44,602 nt of DNA from Thermovenabulum gondwanense (GCF_001601575.1 NZ_LOHZ01000037.1:1-44602), one strand, 5' to 3'; shown: positions 18,161 through 28,231, counted from the first letter of the stretch. The notes: a model not told the origin generated them from the letters alone. Numbers and translations: made by a program.

Positions 18161-18175
18161 ATTGGAGTGATGATT

Positions 18176-19333
18176 TTGGCTAAGAAGGATTATTACGAAA
18201 TACTCGGAGTTTCCAGAGATGCAACGGAAGAGGAAATTAAGAAAGCATATAGAAAGCTGGCGCGGCAGTATCATCCGGATGTGAACAAAAGCGAAGATGC
18301 TCAGGAGAAGTTCAAAGAAATTAATGAAGCTTATGAAGTGTTAAGCAATCCGGAAAAAAGAGCTCTTTATGATAAATTTGGTCATGCGGGAGTCGATCCA
18401 AACTCTGCAGGAGGGTTTGGTCAGGATTTTCATCAAGGCAATTTTGATTTTGGTGATTTTAGAGGTTTTGATTTTGGCAGCGACATTTTTGGAGATATTT
18501 TCGAAAGCTTCTTCGGAGGAATGGGCCGCAGGGAAAACAAAGGGCCAGTCAAAGGAGCGGATGTAAGGTACGATCTGGAAATTACTTTAGAGGAAGCTGC
18601 TTTTGGTGCTGAAAAAGAAATAGAAATAATCCGAACTGAGACCTGTGTGAAATGTGGTGGGACCGGTGCAAAAGGAAATTCCCTTAGAAACTGCCCCGTA
18701 TGTAATGGTACCGGTCAAATAAGACATGAAAAAATGACTCCTTTTGGAAGGTATATCAATATTACTACCTGTTCAAGGTGTGGAGGGAGTGGTAAAATAA
18801 TCGAAGAACCCTGCAACGTATGTGGGGGCAGGGGCTATACCAGGGTGCCGAGAAAGGTCAAGATAAAGATTCCCCAGGGAGTAGATACGGGAGCCAAACT
18901 GCGAATAAGTGGAGAAGGTGAACCCGGCATTAGAGGCGGCCCGCCGGGAGATTTATATGTGGTTATTCACGTCAAACCGCACAAACTCTTCGTAAGACAG
19001 GGGGATGACCTTATATACGAAACATACATTTCTTTTGTTCAAGCGGCCCTGGGAGACGAAATTGAGATTCCTACGTTGAATGGAAAGGTAAAATTAAGAA
19101 TACCGGAAGGGACCCAGCCGGATACCAGATTCAGAATTAAAGGGGAAGGAATGCCGCGTTTAAAGGGATATGGTAGAGGCGATCTTCATGTGAAAGTAAA
19201 TGTGGTTATCCCCAAAAAGTTAAACGAAAAACAAAAAGAACTTTTAAGAAAATTTGCAGAAATAAGCGGAGAAGAACTTGCGAAACATCAGAAAAGTTTC
19301 TTTGATAAAATGAAAGACGCTTTTGGTGTTTAA
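18176..19333 (+). CDS. dnaJ: Chaperone DnaJ (Hsp40)
   Basis: The co-chaperone that delivers substrates to DnaK and stimulates its ATPase. The 385-residue protein has a J domain (1-70, with the HPD tripeptide) and a Gly/Phe-rich stretch (about 75-120). Four zinc-binding repeats follow ([32 protein letters not shown]), then the C-terminal substrate domains. The start TTG at 18176 gives [12 protein letters not shown], the family N-terminus, eight bases after GGAG. GTG at 18167 and ATG at 18170 are too close to the binding site. The downstream prmA begins 17 bases after the stop. Confidence 0.96.
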   Translation: MAKKDYYEILGVSRDATEEEIKKAYRKLARQYHPDVNKSEDAQEKFKEINEAYEVLSNPEKRALYDKFGHAGVDPNSAGGFGQDFHQGNFDFGDFRGFDFGSDIFGDIFESFFGGMGRRENKGPVKGADVRYDLEITLEEAAFGAEKEIEIIRTETCVKCGGTGAKGNSLRNCPVCNGTGQIRHEKMTPFGRYINITTCSRCGGSGKIIEEPCNVCGGRGYTRVPRKVKIKIPQGVDTGAKLRISGEGEPGIRGGPPGDLYVVIHVKPHKLFVRQGDDLIYETYISFVQAALGDEIEIPTLNGKVKLRIPEGTQPDTRFRIKGEGMPRLKGYGRGDLHVKVNVVIPKKLNEKQKELLRKFAEISGEELAKHQKSFFDKMKDAFGV

Positions 19334-19350
19334 TGTTAAGGAGGAAAAGA

Positions 19351-20292
19351 ATGGACTGGATAGAAATTAAAGTGGATACTACCACCGAGGCTGTGGAGTC
19401 TATAACGGGAATATTTTACGAAAAAGGCGCTCAGGGCGTAGTTATAGAAGATCCGAAGGATTTTCTACGTCAGAAAGAAGATGGGGATTGGGATTACATG
19501 GAGGTCCCCGAAGGTCTGGATTTCGAAAAAGCGGTAGTAACGGCATATTTACCCGAAAAGGAAGGAATCTACGATATAATAAGTGAGATTGAAAACAAAA
19601 TTAAAAAACTTCCGGAATATGGTTTGAATATTGGAACCGGTAAAATTACGATAAATTCCGTATCCGATACCGACTGGGCGAATGAATGGAAAAAATATTA
19701 TGATATATTGCATATAGGTAAAAAAATTGTTATAAAACCTTCATGGAAGGAATATTTTAAGAAAGAGGATGAAGTGGTAATAGAATTAGATCCTGGAATG
19801 GCTTTCGGCACCGGTACTCATGAAACAACTATAATGTGTTTGGAATTTATAGAAAAATATATAAAGGATGGCTTTCAAGTAATTGATTTTGGATGCGGTT
19901 CCGGGATACTCTCCATAGCCCTGGCTAAATTGGGAGCTAACAGGGTATTTGCTATCGACAAAGATGAAGTGGCGGTCAAGGTTACAAAAGAGAATGTAGA
20001 TAGGAATGGACTGAAAGATATTGTAGAAGTAAAAGTAGGAGATACACTTGATATAGTAAAGGAGACAGTTGATTTAATAGTATCTAATATTATAGCGGAT
20101 GTAATAATAAAAGTGTCAGATAAGGCGGCATTTTTACTTAAAGAAAAAGGAATATTCATTGCATCCGGAATCGTAAAAGATAAAAAGGAAAGGGTAAAAC
20201 AAGCAGTAATGGGAAAAGGGTTAATCCTGCTTGAGGAACAGGTAAAGGGAGATTGGGTTGCACTGGTTTTTATGAAAAATACCGATCAGTAA
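19351..20292 (+). CDS. prmA: Ribosomal protein L11 methyltransferase
   Basis: Uses S-adenosylmethionine to trimethylate Lys and amino groups of ribosomal protein L11. The 313-residue chain has an N-terminal L11-recognition domain, then a class I methyltransferase fold with the motif DPGMAFGTGTH and the SAM-binding DFGCGSGILSIALAK. The ATG at 19351 follows TTAAGGAGG. The ATG at 19333 overlaps the dnaJ stop and precedes the binding site, so it is rejected. It is cotranscribed with dnaJ and rsmE, the classical Firmicute order. Confidence 0.93.
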   Translation: MDWIEIKVDTTTEAVESITGIFYEKGAQGVVIEDPKDFLRQKEDGDWDYMEVPEGLDFEKAVVTAYLPEKEGIYDIISEIENKIKKLPEYGLNIGTGKITINSVSDTDWANEWKKYYDILHIGKKIVIKPSWKEYFKKEDEVVIELDPGMAFGTGTHETTIMCLEFIEKYIKDGFQVIDFGCGSGILSIALAKLGANRVFAIDKDEVAVKVTKENVDRNGLKDIVEVKVGDTLDIVKETVDLIVSNIIADVIIKVSDKAAFLLKEKGIFIASGIVKDKKERVKQAVMGKGLILLEEQVKGDWVALVFMKNTDQ

Positions 20293-20304
20293 AAGGGGGT
20301 TGAC

Positions 20305-21060
20305 ATGATGCCCCTGTTTTTTATAAAAGAAACTCCTGTTGCAGGGAAGGTTGTAAAGATTACCGGAGAAGATGCACATCATATTTCAAAAGTATTGAGG
20401 TACAAAAAAGGTGATATTATAGAAGTATCTAATGGCATTTCATATTCAGGAGAAGGCATAATAGAGGAGATAGATAATAAAAACAATATAATTAAGGTAA
20501 AAATAATTAAAGAAGAAAAGGATGAATCAGGTTTTACGGAGATTACGTTGTTTCAGGCAATACCCAAAGGTCAAAAGTTTGATCTTATTGTTCAAAAAAA
20601 TGTAGAAATCGGGGTAAAAAGAATAGTACCGGTTTTTACTAAAAGAATTATTCCCAGATATGAAGAAGTAAAAATATCGGATAAAATTGAGAGATGGAAT
20701 AAAATAGCAATGGAAGCAGCCAAACAGTGCAAAAGAAAGGATATTCCCTTAGTGGAAAAACCTTTAAATTTTCAACAGCTGCAGGAAAAAATCAAAAATT
20801 TTGATTTTTTTTTAGTTCCATGGGAAAATGAAAAGAGTTTAACTTTAAAACAAGTAATGAATAACATAAAAAAAGGAGAAGCTCAAAAAATCGCCATATT
20901 TATAGGCCCCGAGGGTGGTTTTGATGAAGAGGAAATAAAAAATTGTGTGGAAAAAGGGGCAATACCTTTAACGCTCGGCAAAAGAATATTAAGAACGGAG
21001 ACGGCAGGCTTTGTGGTAAGTACAATAATGATGTACGAACTTGCAGATTTAGGAGGTTGA
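20305..21060 (+). CDS. rsmE: 16S rRNA (uracil-1498-N3)-methyltransferase
   Basis: A SPOUT-class enzyme that methylates U1498 of 16S rRNA in the decoding region. In 251 residues there is an N-terminal PUA-like RNA-binding part (EDAHHISKVLRYKKGD). The knotted SPOUT domain carries the signatures GPEGGFDEEE and TLGKRILRTETA. Two ATG codons in a row (20305 and 20308) follow GGGGG, so the first residue could be either Met. The stop is 3 bases before mtaB. Confidence 0.93.
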   Translation: MMPLFFIKETPVAGKVVKITGEDAHHISKVLRYKKGDIIEVSNGISYSGEGIIEEIDNKNNIIKVKIIKEEKDESGFTEITLFQAIPKGQKFDLIVQKNVEIGVKRIVPVFTKRIIPRYEEVKISDKIERWNKIAMEAAKQCKRKDIPLVEKPLNFQQLQEKIKNFDFFLVPWENEKSLTLKQVMNNIKKGEAQKIAIFIGPEGGFDEEEIKNCVEKGAIPLTLGKRILRTETAGFVVSTIMMYELADLGG

Positions 21061-21063
21061 TGA

Positions 21064-22368
21064 ATGCCAAAAGTTGCCTTTTATACCTTAGGATGCAAGG
21101 TAAATCAGGCTGAAACAGAAGCCATGATGGAACTTTTCAGAGAAAAGAATTATAATATAGTAGATTTCGATGAAATCGCCGATATATATGTAATTAACAC
21201 CTGTGCGGTTACCAATGAAAGTGAAAGGAAATCCCGTCAAATAATAAGGAGGGCCATAAGAAATAACCCCCTTGCAGTGATAGCAGTCGTAGGTTGCTAT
21301 TCCCAGCTTGCAGCGGAAGAAATAATGAAGATCCAGGGGGTAGATGTGGTAATAGGTACCAGAGACAGAAATAAAATTGTAGAACTGGTTGAAAAAGCAC
21401 TTTTCGATAATGAAAGGGTAGTCAGAGTTAGTAACATAATGGAAGTTAGATCCTTTGAAGAAATTGCTTTCAGAGGTTTCAGGCAAAAAACAAGGGCTTT
21501 TTTAAAAATTCAGGAAGGATGTAATTTATTTTGTTCTTATTGTATTATTCCATACGCCCGGGGTCCTATTAGAAGCAGGAAGATGGAAAGTATTATAAAA
21601 GAAGCGCAGGAGCTTGCTAAAGATGGCTTTAAAGAGGTGGTTTTAACCGGAATTCATTTAGGGCTTTACGGGGAAGACTTTAAAAAAGATCCAAATCTTT
21701 TAGATGTTGTAAAAGAAATTTCCAAAATACCGGTTATTGAGAGAATACGATTGAGCTCTATAGAAATCTTTGAGATTGACAGGGATTTTATTCAGGAGGT
21801 TTCTAAGCTGAAAAACTTCTGCAGACATTTTCATATACCATTGCAGAGCGGTAGTAATGAAATTTTAAAAAAAATGAATAGGCGTTATACAACTGAGGAA
21901 TTTTTAAATAAAATAGAAATGATACAAGCATATATGCCGGATGTGGCTATCACCACCGATGTTATTACCGGATTTCCTGGAGAAAAAGATGAAAATTTCA
22001 AAGAAACATTGGAATTTATTAAAAAGGTGGGATTCAGTAAACTACACGTTTTTAAATTTTCAGCTAAAAAAGGAACCCCTGCTTATGAAATGAAGGAACA
22101 AATACCCGAGAGGATAAAAGAAGAAAGGAGCAAGATATTAATAGAATTAAGCCATCAATTGGAAAAAGATTTCAGAGAAAAATTTAAAGGAAAAATACTC
22201 AGGGTTTTGTTTGAAGAGGAAACACAAGAAAGTCTATACGAGGGTTTTACGGATAATTATATACGGGTTGCCGCATTTTCCGGGGAAAATCTTCATAATA
22301 AAATTTACAGTGTATTGCTTAAAGAAAACGGCGACGAATATATTTTGGGAGAAGTAATTTCCAGATAA
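21064..22368 (+). CDS. mtaB: tRNA ct6A/t6A37 methylthiotransferase MtaB
   Basis: A radical SAM enzyme that adds a methylthio group to t6A at position 37 of tRNAs reading ANN codons. In 434 residues: an N-terminal MTTase domain with Cys at FYTLGCKVNQ, NTCAV and VVGCYS binding one cluster. Then comes the radical SAM motif CNLFCSYCIIPY, and a C-terminal TRAM domain. Length and opening sequence fit MtaB (YqeV) rather than MiaB or RimO. It is next to rsmE, as in other Firmicutes. The ribosome binding site AGGAGG overlaps the end of rsmE, suggesting translational coupling. Confidence 0.93.
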   Translation: MPKVAFYTLGCKVNQAETEAMMELFREKNYNIVDFDEIADIYVINTCAVTNESERKSRQIIRRAIRNNPLAVIAVVGCYSQLAAEEIMKIQGVDVVIGTRDRNKIVELVEKALFDNERVVRVSNIMEVRSFEEIAFRGFRQKTRAFLKIQEGCNLFCSYCIIPYARGPIRSRKMESIIKEAQELAKDGFKEVVLTGIHLGLYGEDFKKDPNLLDVVKEISKIPVIERIRLSSIEIFEIDRDFIQEVSKLKNFCRHFHIPLQSGSNEILKKMNRRYTTEEFLNKIEMIQAYMPDVAITTDVITGFPGEKDENFKETLEFIKKVGFSKLHVFKFSAKKGTPAYEMKEQIPERIKEERSKILIELSHQLEKDFREKFKGKILRVLFEEETQESLYEGFTDNYIRVAAFSGENLHNKIYSVLLKENGDEYILGEVISR

Positions 22369-22457
22369 AAAATTTTGTTTTAAGCAGGAAATTTATAATT
22401 TTTGTGGAATAAAAAAATAATAGCCATGTGATTTTTCTTAAAAGGAGGTGGAAGACT

Positions 22458-22799
22458 TTGGAATGTATATTTTGTAGAATAATCCGAAAAGAGATTCCCA
22501 GCAATATTGTTTATGAAGATGATAACATCATTGCTTTTAAAGATATAAATCCTCAAGCCCCCGTCCATCTCCTTGTGGTTCCTAAAAAGCATATTCCAAA
22601 TTTACTGGAAGTTGAAGAAAAAGATAGTTTTCTTATATTGGAAATAACAAGAGTAATAAAGGAATTAGCAAAAACATACAATATCGATGATAAAGGATTT
22701 AGAGTAGTAATAAACACGGGTGATGAGGGTGGCCAAACGGTACACCATCTCCACTTCCATTTGCTGGGTGGTAGGTTCATGACATGGCCTCCAGGATAA
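22458..22799 (+). CDS. HIT family nucleotide-binding hydrolase
   Basis: A histidine-triad protein, probably hydrolysing purine phosphoramidates such as AMP-NH2. The 113 residues show the opening ECIFCRIIRKEIPSNIVYEDD, the phosphate region, and the catalytic histidine triad HHLHFHLLGGR at the C-terminus. The start is TTG (22458) seven bases after AGGAGGTG (22443-22450). An upstream in-frame ATT/ATG run lies before this site and is rejected. rpsU follows 47 bases later. The physiological substrate cannot be told from sequence. Confidence 0.9.
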   Translation: MECIFCRIIRKEIPSNIVYEDDNIIAFKDINPQAPVHLLVVPKKHIPNLLEVEEKDSFLILEITRVIKELAKTYNIDDKGFRVVINTGDEGGQTVHHLHFHLLGGRFMTWPPG

Positions 22800-22846
22800 T
22801 ATATGGCCTTTAATTTTTCTCACGTTAAGCGGAGGGAGGGAAGTTC

Positions 22847-23023
22847 ATGACAGAAGTGCGCATTGGTGAAAATGAATCGCTGGACAGTGCATTGAAGCGT
22901 TTTAAACGTGAATGCCAGAAAGCCGGTGTTCTCTCTGAGTTAAGGAAAAGAGAGCACTATGAGAAGCCCAGCGTAAGAAGAAAGAAAAAATCTGAAGCAG
23001 CACGCCGCAGAAAATTTAAGTAG
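22847..23023 (+). CDS. rpsU: 30S ribosomal protein S21
   Basis: A small, very basic 30S protein that acts in initiation near the platform of the subunit. The 58 residues open with [20 protein letters not shown] and end in a Lys/Arg-rich tail ([13 protein letters not shown]), a textbook S21. The ATG follows GGAGGGA. It is followed by the YqeY gene (20 bases), the usual rpsU-yqeY pair. Confidence 0.96.
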   Translation: MTEVRIGENESLDSALKRFKRECQKAGVLSELRKREHYEKPSVRRKKKSEAARRRKFK

Positions 23024-23043
23024 TTTTTGAGGAGGTATAAAAT

Positions 23044-23487
23044 TTGTCTATAAAGGATGTTTTAACTGAAGACATGAAAAGGGCATTAAAAGAGGGCGAG
23101 AAGGAAAAGCTTTCGGTAATAAGGATGGCAAGAGCAGCAATATTAAATGAAGAAAAAAACAGATTGCACGAACTTGATGATGGTGAAGTAATTGAAGTAT
23201 TGTCGAGAGAAGTAAAAAAACTAAGAGAAAATAAAGAGGAGTATGAACGCCTTAATAGGCCCGATGTAGCAGCACAGTTAGAAAGAGAAATTGACATCCT
23301 TTTAAGTTACCTCCCTCAGCAGTTGACCGAGGAAGAAATAGAGGAAATTGCTCGGCAAGTTATTTACGAAACAGGTGCTAATAGCGTCAAAGATATGGGA
23401 AGGGTAATGACTGCCATCATGCCCAAGGTAAAAGGTCGGGCAGATGGCAGGGTGGTAAATCAGATTGTTAAAAAATTATTGGAATAA
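23044..23487 (+). CDS. yqeY: GatB/YqeY-domain protein
   Basis: A 147-residue protein of the YqeY family, which shares its fold with the C-terminal tail domain of GatB. It may bind tRNA or regulate amidotransferase complexes, but the true role is not established. Visible features are an N-terminal helical part (LTEDMKRALKEGEKEKLSVIRMARAAI) and a C-terminal three-helix domain ending in GRVVNQIVKKLL. The TTG start is eight bases after GGAGG. It is the last gene before a strong terminator and is cotranscribed with rpsU. Confidence 0.92.
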   Translation: MSIKDVLTEDMKRALKEGEKEKLSVIRMARAAILNEEKNRLHELDDGEVIEVLSREVKKLRENKEEYERLNRPDVAAQLEREIDILLSYLPQQLTEEEIEEIARQVIYETGANSVKDMGRVMTAIMPKVKGRADGRVVNQIVKKLLE

Positions 23488-23504
23488 AATTTTGTGAAAG
23501 TTAT

Positions 23505-23536
23505 AACCCTGCAGAAAAAAACTGCAGGGTTTTTTA
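23505..23536 (+). terminator. rpsU-yqeY terminator
   Basis: A 10-bp perfect stem (AACCCTGCAG / CTGCAGGGTT) with a seven-A loop and a T run. Ends the unit that includes rpsU and yqeY. Confidence 0.92.
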
Positions 23537-23612
23537 ATTCTGTAATTTTCTCTTCACAAAAAGAATAAATTTAGAAAATAAGGAACAAAAATTGGATAAA
23601 GAAGGGAAAAGC

Positions 23613-23885
23613 ATGAATTATAACGAGTTTATGGAAAAACTTGCCGATAAGCTGGATTTGCCCAAGGACGTACTTATAAATTTGCCTGTTATAACCCTGA
23701 CCGGAGACTTAGTATTAAATGTGGAAAATTTTAAAGGAATAGTTAGGTATGAAGAAAATTCGGTAGTTTTGAATAGCACAATTGGCGATATAGAAATTTT
23801 AGGAGAAAATCTATTTATAAAATATCTGGTCTCTGATGAAGTAAGAATAGAAGGGAAAATAAAAAAAATAATTATTAAAGATTGA
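23613..23885 (+). CDS. yqfC: YqfC-like sporulation protein
   Basis: A 90-residue protein (97 if the upstream TTG at 23592 is used) of the YqfC family, made in the mother cell with YqfD in other spore formers. It shows KLDLPKDVLINLPVITLTGDLVLNVENFKGI and a beta-rich end, SDEVRIEGKIKKIIIKD. ATG at 23613 has GAAGGG six bases upstream; TTG at 23592 has AGGA seven bases upstream, so the start is uncertain. It pairs with yqfD, 20 bases downstream. Function in sporulation is known only by genetics. Confidence 0.85.
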   Translation: MNYNEFMEKLADKLDLPKDVLINLPVITLTGDLVLNVENFKGIVRYEENSVVLNSTIGDIEILGENLFIKYLVSDEVRIEGKIKKIIIKD

Positions 23886-23905
23886 TGAATTAAGGGGGAT
23901 CCCCG

Positions 23906-25087
23906 GTGATTTTTTTCAAATTATGGAATTGTTTCGGCGGTTATGTTATTATTAAAGCAAAGGGAGAGTACGTGGAAAGGCTGTTAAATCAAGCTTCAGT
24001 AAATAACATCTTTCTTTGGGACATTAAAAAGATTAGTGAATTGGAATTAGAGGCTAAAGTAGATGTAAAGAGCTATTTTAAACTGGTAAAATTATCAAAA
24101 AAGGTCAAATGCAAAATAATAGTTGTAAAAAAAGCGGGACTTTATTTTTTGTTGTCCAATCTTAAAAAGAGAAAAATTTTTGTACTGGGGATAGCAATTT
24201 TTATTTTGTTGATGTACGCCTTGTCTTCTTTTATCTGGGTAGTTCAGGTAAATGTAAATAATGACGAACTTAAACAGAAAATTGAAAAAGACCTTCAGGA
24301 ATGGGGTTTAAAACCCGGTATAAACAAATACTATATTGACAAAAAATACGTTATTGATAAAATACTTTTAAATTATAATAATATTTCATGGGTGGAAATT
24401 TATTTTAAAGGGACAAGAGCTATAGTGGAAATAGTACCCAAGGGACCGGCTCCCTCCCTGAAAGAAAAAAATCCATGTAATATTGTTGCTTCAAAGGATG
24501 GCGTGGTTGAGGAAATCCTGGCGTTAAATGGAGAAGCTAAGGTAAAACCTCATGATTTTGTTAGGAAGGGAGATGTGCTTATATCGGGGAATATTAATCT
24601 CGGGGAAGGGAAGGGAGCACTTCAGGTTCCCGCTGAAGGTATTGTCAAAGCCAGAGTATGGTATGAACGTTCTATAAAAGTTCCCCTTATTAAGGTTAGA
24701 AAGGAATATACCGGCAGGGAAAGAAAAATTTTAAGGTTGCAAGTAAAAGGTAATGAGATGTATATATATTTTAGTAATATGGAGTTTAAAAAATATGAAG
24801 AAACTCTTTTAAAGAGAATCACCCTTTTGCCCGAAGCTTTTGGAAATGTAAAATGTGATTTGGTTTTAATTAAAGAATATGATGAAAAAAAAGAATTTCT
24901 TGGGGTTGAGCAGGCAAAGAAAGAAGCAAAAGAAGGGCTTGAAAAAGAAATTGAGGAATTGTCAAAAGCCGGAGAAATTGCGAGAAATAATATGGAGTTT
25001 TTTCTGGATAATGACAGCAATGCTGTAATCGGAATATTAAATTTAGAGCTTATAGAAGACATAGGGCAAAAGGAAGCTATAAAATAA
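23906..25087 (+). CDS. yqfD: YqfD sporulation protein
   Basis: A 393-residue membrane protein of the YqfD family (stage IV sporulation related). The N-terminal 90 residues form a small domain (FFKLWNCFGGYVIIKAKGEYVERL). One transmembrane helix is at about 92-112 (VLGIAIFILLMYALSSFIWV). The rest lies outside, with a beta-rich domain and a charged coiled tail. The start is GTG at 23906 after GGGGGA. The downstream phoH overlaps no coding but is close. The role in the spore cortex or mother cell is inferred from the family. Confidence 0.88.
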   Translation: MIFFKLWNCFGGYVIIKAKGEYVERLLNQASVNNIFLWDIKKISELELEAKVDVKSYFKLVKLSKKVKCKIIVVKKAGLYFLLSNLKKRKIFVLGIAIFILLMYALSSFIWVVQVNVNNDELKQKIEKDLQEWGLKPGINKYYIDKKYVIDKILLNYNNISWVEIYFKGTRAIVEIVPKGPAPSLKEKNPCNIVASKDGVVEEILALNGEAKVKPHDFVRKGDVLISGNINLGEGKGALQVPAEGIVKARVWYERSIKVPLIKVRKEYTGRERKILRLQVKGNEMYIYFSNMEFKKYEETLLKRITLLPEAFGNVKCDLVLIKEYDEKKEFLGVEQAKKEAKEGLEKEIEELSKAGEIARNNMEFFLDNDSNAVIGILNLELIEDIGQKEAIK

Positions 25088-25115
25088 CATGTATAATTTG
25101 AGGAGGAATGTTTTT

Positions 25116-26093
25116 TTGGGTAAAAATTTGGCACAGGCAAGGTTTACCATTGACAATTTTCAAAATATGTTAAGTCTTTTTGGAAACAGGGATGAGAATA
25201 TTAAATTCATCGAAAAAGAATTTAACGTTAGGGTAGTGACGAGAGATGGGGAAATAACAATTTTAGGCGAAAAAGAAGATGTATTTTCTGCGGAAAAACT
25301 TCTATCCAACCTGTTAAATATAATAAAAAGTGGTAATTATATTACCTTTGCTGACATTAAGTACTTTTCAAAACTTGCAAAAGAGGGGCAGGAAGAGAAA
25401 ATAAAGGACTTGTTTGATGATATAATTTGTGTTACTCACAGAGGAAAATATATAAAACCTAAAACCTTAGGGCAAAAGCTTTATGTTAATGCTATAAAGA
25501 AAAATGATATTGTTTTTTGTATAGGGCCTGCGGGTACGGGGAAAACTTATTTAGCAATGGCAATGGCGATTACCGCCTTAAAGGAAAAAGAGGTAGGGAG
25601 AATTATATTAACAAGGCCTGCAGTAGAAGCGGGAGAAAAGCTTGGTTTTTTACCGGGTGATTTGCAGGAAAAGGTGGATCCCTATCTCAGGCCTTTATAC
25701 GATGCATTGTATGATATTATGGGAATAGAGACCTTTCAAAGGTATATGGAAAAAGGCATAATAGAAGTGGCACCTTTGGCTTATATGAGAGGGAGAACTC
25801 TCGATGATTCTTTTATAATTCTGGATGAGGCGCAAAATACCACTGCCGAACAAATGAAAATGTTCTTAACCCGATTGGGATTTGGCTCCAAGGCAGTAAT
25901 CACCGGGGATATTACTCAGGTAGACCTTCCCAAGGGCGTTGATTCAGGTCTGGAGGTTGTGCAGCAAATTCTTAAAGGGATTGAAGGTATTGAGTTTATA
26001 TATCTTAATGATAGGGATATAGTTAGGCACGAAGTTGTCCAGAGGATAATAAAAGCTTACGAAAAGTATGAGGGGAGTAAAAAGCTTTTATAG
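25116..26093 (+). CDS. phoH: PhoH-family ATPase (PhoH-like/YbeZ)
   Basis: A cytosolic ATPase with an N-terminal KH-like domain and a PhoH P-loop domain. It acts with YbeY in rRNA processing and ribosome quality control in other bacteria. The 325-residue chain has Walker A GPAGTGKTY near residue 140 and Walker B FIILDEAQN near 240. The TTG at 25116 follows GAGGAGG with nine bases between. The upstream ATG at 25089 lies before the binding site, so it is less likely. yqfF and ybeY follow, the conserved YbeY-linked cluster. Confidence 0.92.
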   Translation: MGKNLAQARFTIDNFQNMLSLFGNRDENIKFIEKEFNVRVVTRDGEITILGEKEDVFSAEKLLSNLLNIIKSGNYITFADIKYFSKLAKEGQEEKIKDLFDDIICVTHRGKYIKPKTLGQKLYVNAIKKNDIVFCIGPAGTGKTYLAMAMAITALKEKEVGRIILTRPAVEAGEKLGFLPGDLQEKVDPYLRPLYDALYDIMGIETFQRYMEKGIIEVAPLAYMRGRTLDDSFIILDEAQNTTAEQMKMFLTRLGFGSKAVITGDITQVDLPKGVDSGLEVVQQILKGIEGIEFIYLNDRDIVRHEVVQRIIKAYEKYEGSKKLL

Positions 26094-26107
26094 GGAGCTG
26101 AGATTAA

Positions 26108-28231
26108 GTGTCTTTGGATTTAAAGCGAGACAATCGCCGGATCATAATGAAAATCAAATTATTGCAGAACAATAAAGCACAGAAAGTTTTATTAGGCTTG
26201 ATCTTCTTTTTATCGATAACTTCCCTGGTAATTACAAATGCACTACCCAAAAAATACGACTTAAAAGTCGGGGATGTATTGCAGGAGGATATTATAGCAG
26301 AAAAAGAAGCGATAGACACTATTGCTACTAAGAAACTTCAGGAGGCTGCAGCGGAATCGGTTCCTCAAAAGTATACCCTGGACCAGACGGTGGTAAAAGA
26401 GGTAAAAGCGCAGCTTACGGAACTGTTTGAAAACGTCAGGGAAATACGATCAAAAGATTATTTAGATATTAAAGAAAAGGCAAAAATTTTAAAGGAAAAT
26501 GTTACTCTTTCATTATCCAATGAATCCTATTTGACCTTTTTAAATATGGATCTCGTGCAATTAAAAGAACTGGAAACTATAACCAAAGCGGTAATAGAAA
26601 CAGTAATGGATAGCGGTATAAAGGACGATTCGATTGATAGAGCAAAGGCCTTTGTTATAGAAGAATTTAAAAAGGTAAATCTCCCTCAAAATGTAAAATC
26701 CCTGGGAATGGAAATTGCAATTAGTGTAATAAAACCAAATATGGTACTTGATAGAGAAGCTACAGAAAAAGGGATCAAAATGGCCATGGAAGCCGTCGAG
26801 CCCGTAAAAATATCAAAAGGACAAGTCCTCATTGAAAAGGGGAAACCCGTAACAGCTGAACAATTAGCCCTTCTTAAAGAACTTGGACTTCTGGCCCAGG
26901 ATAATAGAGTTAACTTAACAATAATATCCGGTATTTCCCTTTTAGTATTAATACTCGAACTGATTCTGGGCTATTATATTTATTTCTATTTCAGAAATTA
27001 TTATGATAACAATATTGACCTTTTACTGCTAACAATAGTAATTTTTTCTACATTGGCTTTATCGGTTATTTTTAAACATATATCGCCTTTTCTACTTCCA
27101 TTGGCGGCCGGGGGCATGCTAATTACAGTTTTATTAAACCCTCAGATTGCTCTTGTTTCTTTGTTTATAATGAGCATAATAACGGGAATTTTAATGGGAA
27201 ATGAATTTTCCTATTCGATGATGAGTGTCCTCGGAGGAATAATAGGGATACTATTTACCTCCAAAATTTCACAAAGGCCGGATTTGACCAAAGCCGGTGG
27301 GGTTGTAGGACTGGTAAACTCTCTTGTAATTTTGTGCGTTGGGCTTTTAGATCATCTTCCCTGGATTGAAATAGCAAGAAATGCTTTCTGGGGTATGCTG
27401 GCAGGTATACTTTCCTCAATACTGACAGTAGGAACATTACCCTTCTTCGAGAATGCTTTTGGTGTAACCACATCGGTAAGATTGCTGGAACTTTCAAATC
27501 CAAATCAACCCTTACTTAGGAAACTTCTCGTTGAAGCGCCGGGAACTTACCACCATTCTATAATCGTGGGGAATTTAGCTGAGGCCGCTGCCGAAGCGGT
27601 GGGAGGAGATTCCCTTCTTGCGCGCGTTGGAGCCACCTATCATGATATTGGAAAATTAAAAAGACCTTACTTTTTCATCGAAAATCAATTTGCTCAGGAA
27701 AATCCCCATGATAAACTTAACCCATCTTTGAGCGCTTTAATTATAGTTTCGCATATAAAAGATGGATTGGAATTGGCAAAACAATATAAATTACCCAGAA
27801 TAATAATGGATTTTATAGCCCAGCATCACGGCACCTCTCTTTTGACTTATTTTTATAGCAAGGCGCTTTCTCAGGAAAAGACTACCGAAGAAGTAAGTTT
27901 TCGATACGACGGGCCCAAACCGCAAACCAAAGAAATTGCAATAATAATGCTTGCCGATTCGGTAGAAGCAGCCGTACGTTCAATGAATAAACCTACTCCC
28001 GGAAAAATCGATGGTCTCATCCGACAGATAATTAAAGAAAAGTTAGCCGATGGTCAGTTAGATGAAAGCAATTTAACCTTAAAAGATTTAGATAAAATTG
28101 CCAATGCTTTTTCAAAGGTATTGACGGGAATCTTTCATAATAGAATTGAATATCCTGAAAAGGTAAAGGAATTGGAAAGGAAGGGGAAATATGTCAACGG
28201 TGATAATAAACAATCTGCAGGATGCAATTGA
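26108..28231 (+). CDS. yqfF: 7TM-HD phosphodiesterase (PgpH family)
   Basis: A membrane receptor-like enzyme that degrades cyclic di-AMP in related Firmicutes. The 707-residue protein has a first helix (about 20-40), an extracellular 7TMR-HDED domain (about 45-270), seven helices (about 275-470), and a cytosolic HD domain. The HD domain shows YHHSIIVGNLAEAAAEAV, the diagnostic HDIGK motif, and QHHGTSLLTYFY. GTG at 26108 after AGGGAG is used. A later ATG at 26147 would shorten the N-terminus by 13 residues. Its end overlaps ybeY by 41 bases, so the two are translationally coupled. Confidence 0.9.
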   Translation: MSLDLKRDNRRIIMKIKLLQNNKAQKVLLGLIFFLSITSLVITNALPKKYDLKVGDVLQEDIIAEKEAIDTIATKKLQEAAAESVPQKYTLDQTVVKEVKAQLTELFENVREIRSKDYLDIKEKAKILKENVTLSLSNESYLTFLNMDLVQLKELETITKAVIETVMDSGIKDDSIDRAKAFVIEEFKKVNLPQNVKSLGMEIAISVIKPNMVLDREATEKGIKMAMEAVEPVKISKGQVLIEKGKPVTAEQLALLKELGLLAQDNRVNLTIISGISLLVLILELILGYYIYFYFRNYYDNNIDLLLLTIVIFSTLALSVIFKHISPFLLPLAAGGMLITVLLNPQIALVSLFIMSIITGILMGNEFSYSMMSVLGGIIGILFTSKISQRPDLTKAGGVVGLVNSLVILCVGLLDHLPWIEIARNAFWGMLAGILSSILTVGTLPFFENAFGVTTSVRLLELSNPNQPLLRKLLVEAPGTYHHSIIVGNLAEAAAEAVGGDSLLARVGATYHDIGKLKRPYFFIENQFAQENPHDKLNPSLSALIIVSHIKDGLELAKQYKLPRIIMDFIAQHHGTSLLTYFYSKALSQEKTTEEVSFRYDGPKPQTKEIAIIMLADSVEAAVRSMNKPTPGKIDGLIRQIIKEKLADGQLDESNLTLKDLDKIANAFSKVLTGIFHNRIEYPEKVKELERKGKYVNGDNKQSAGCN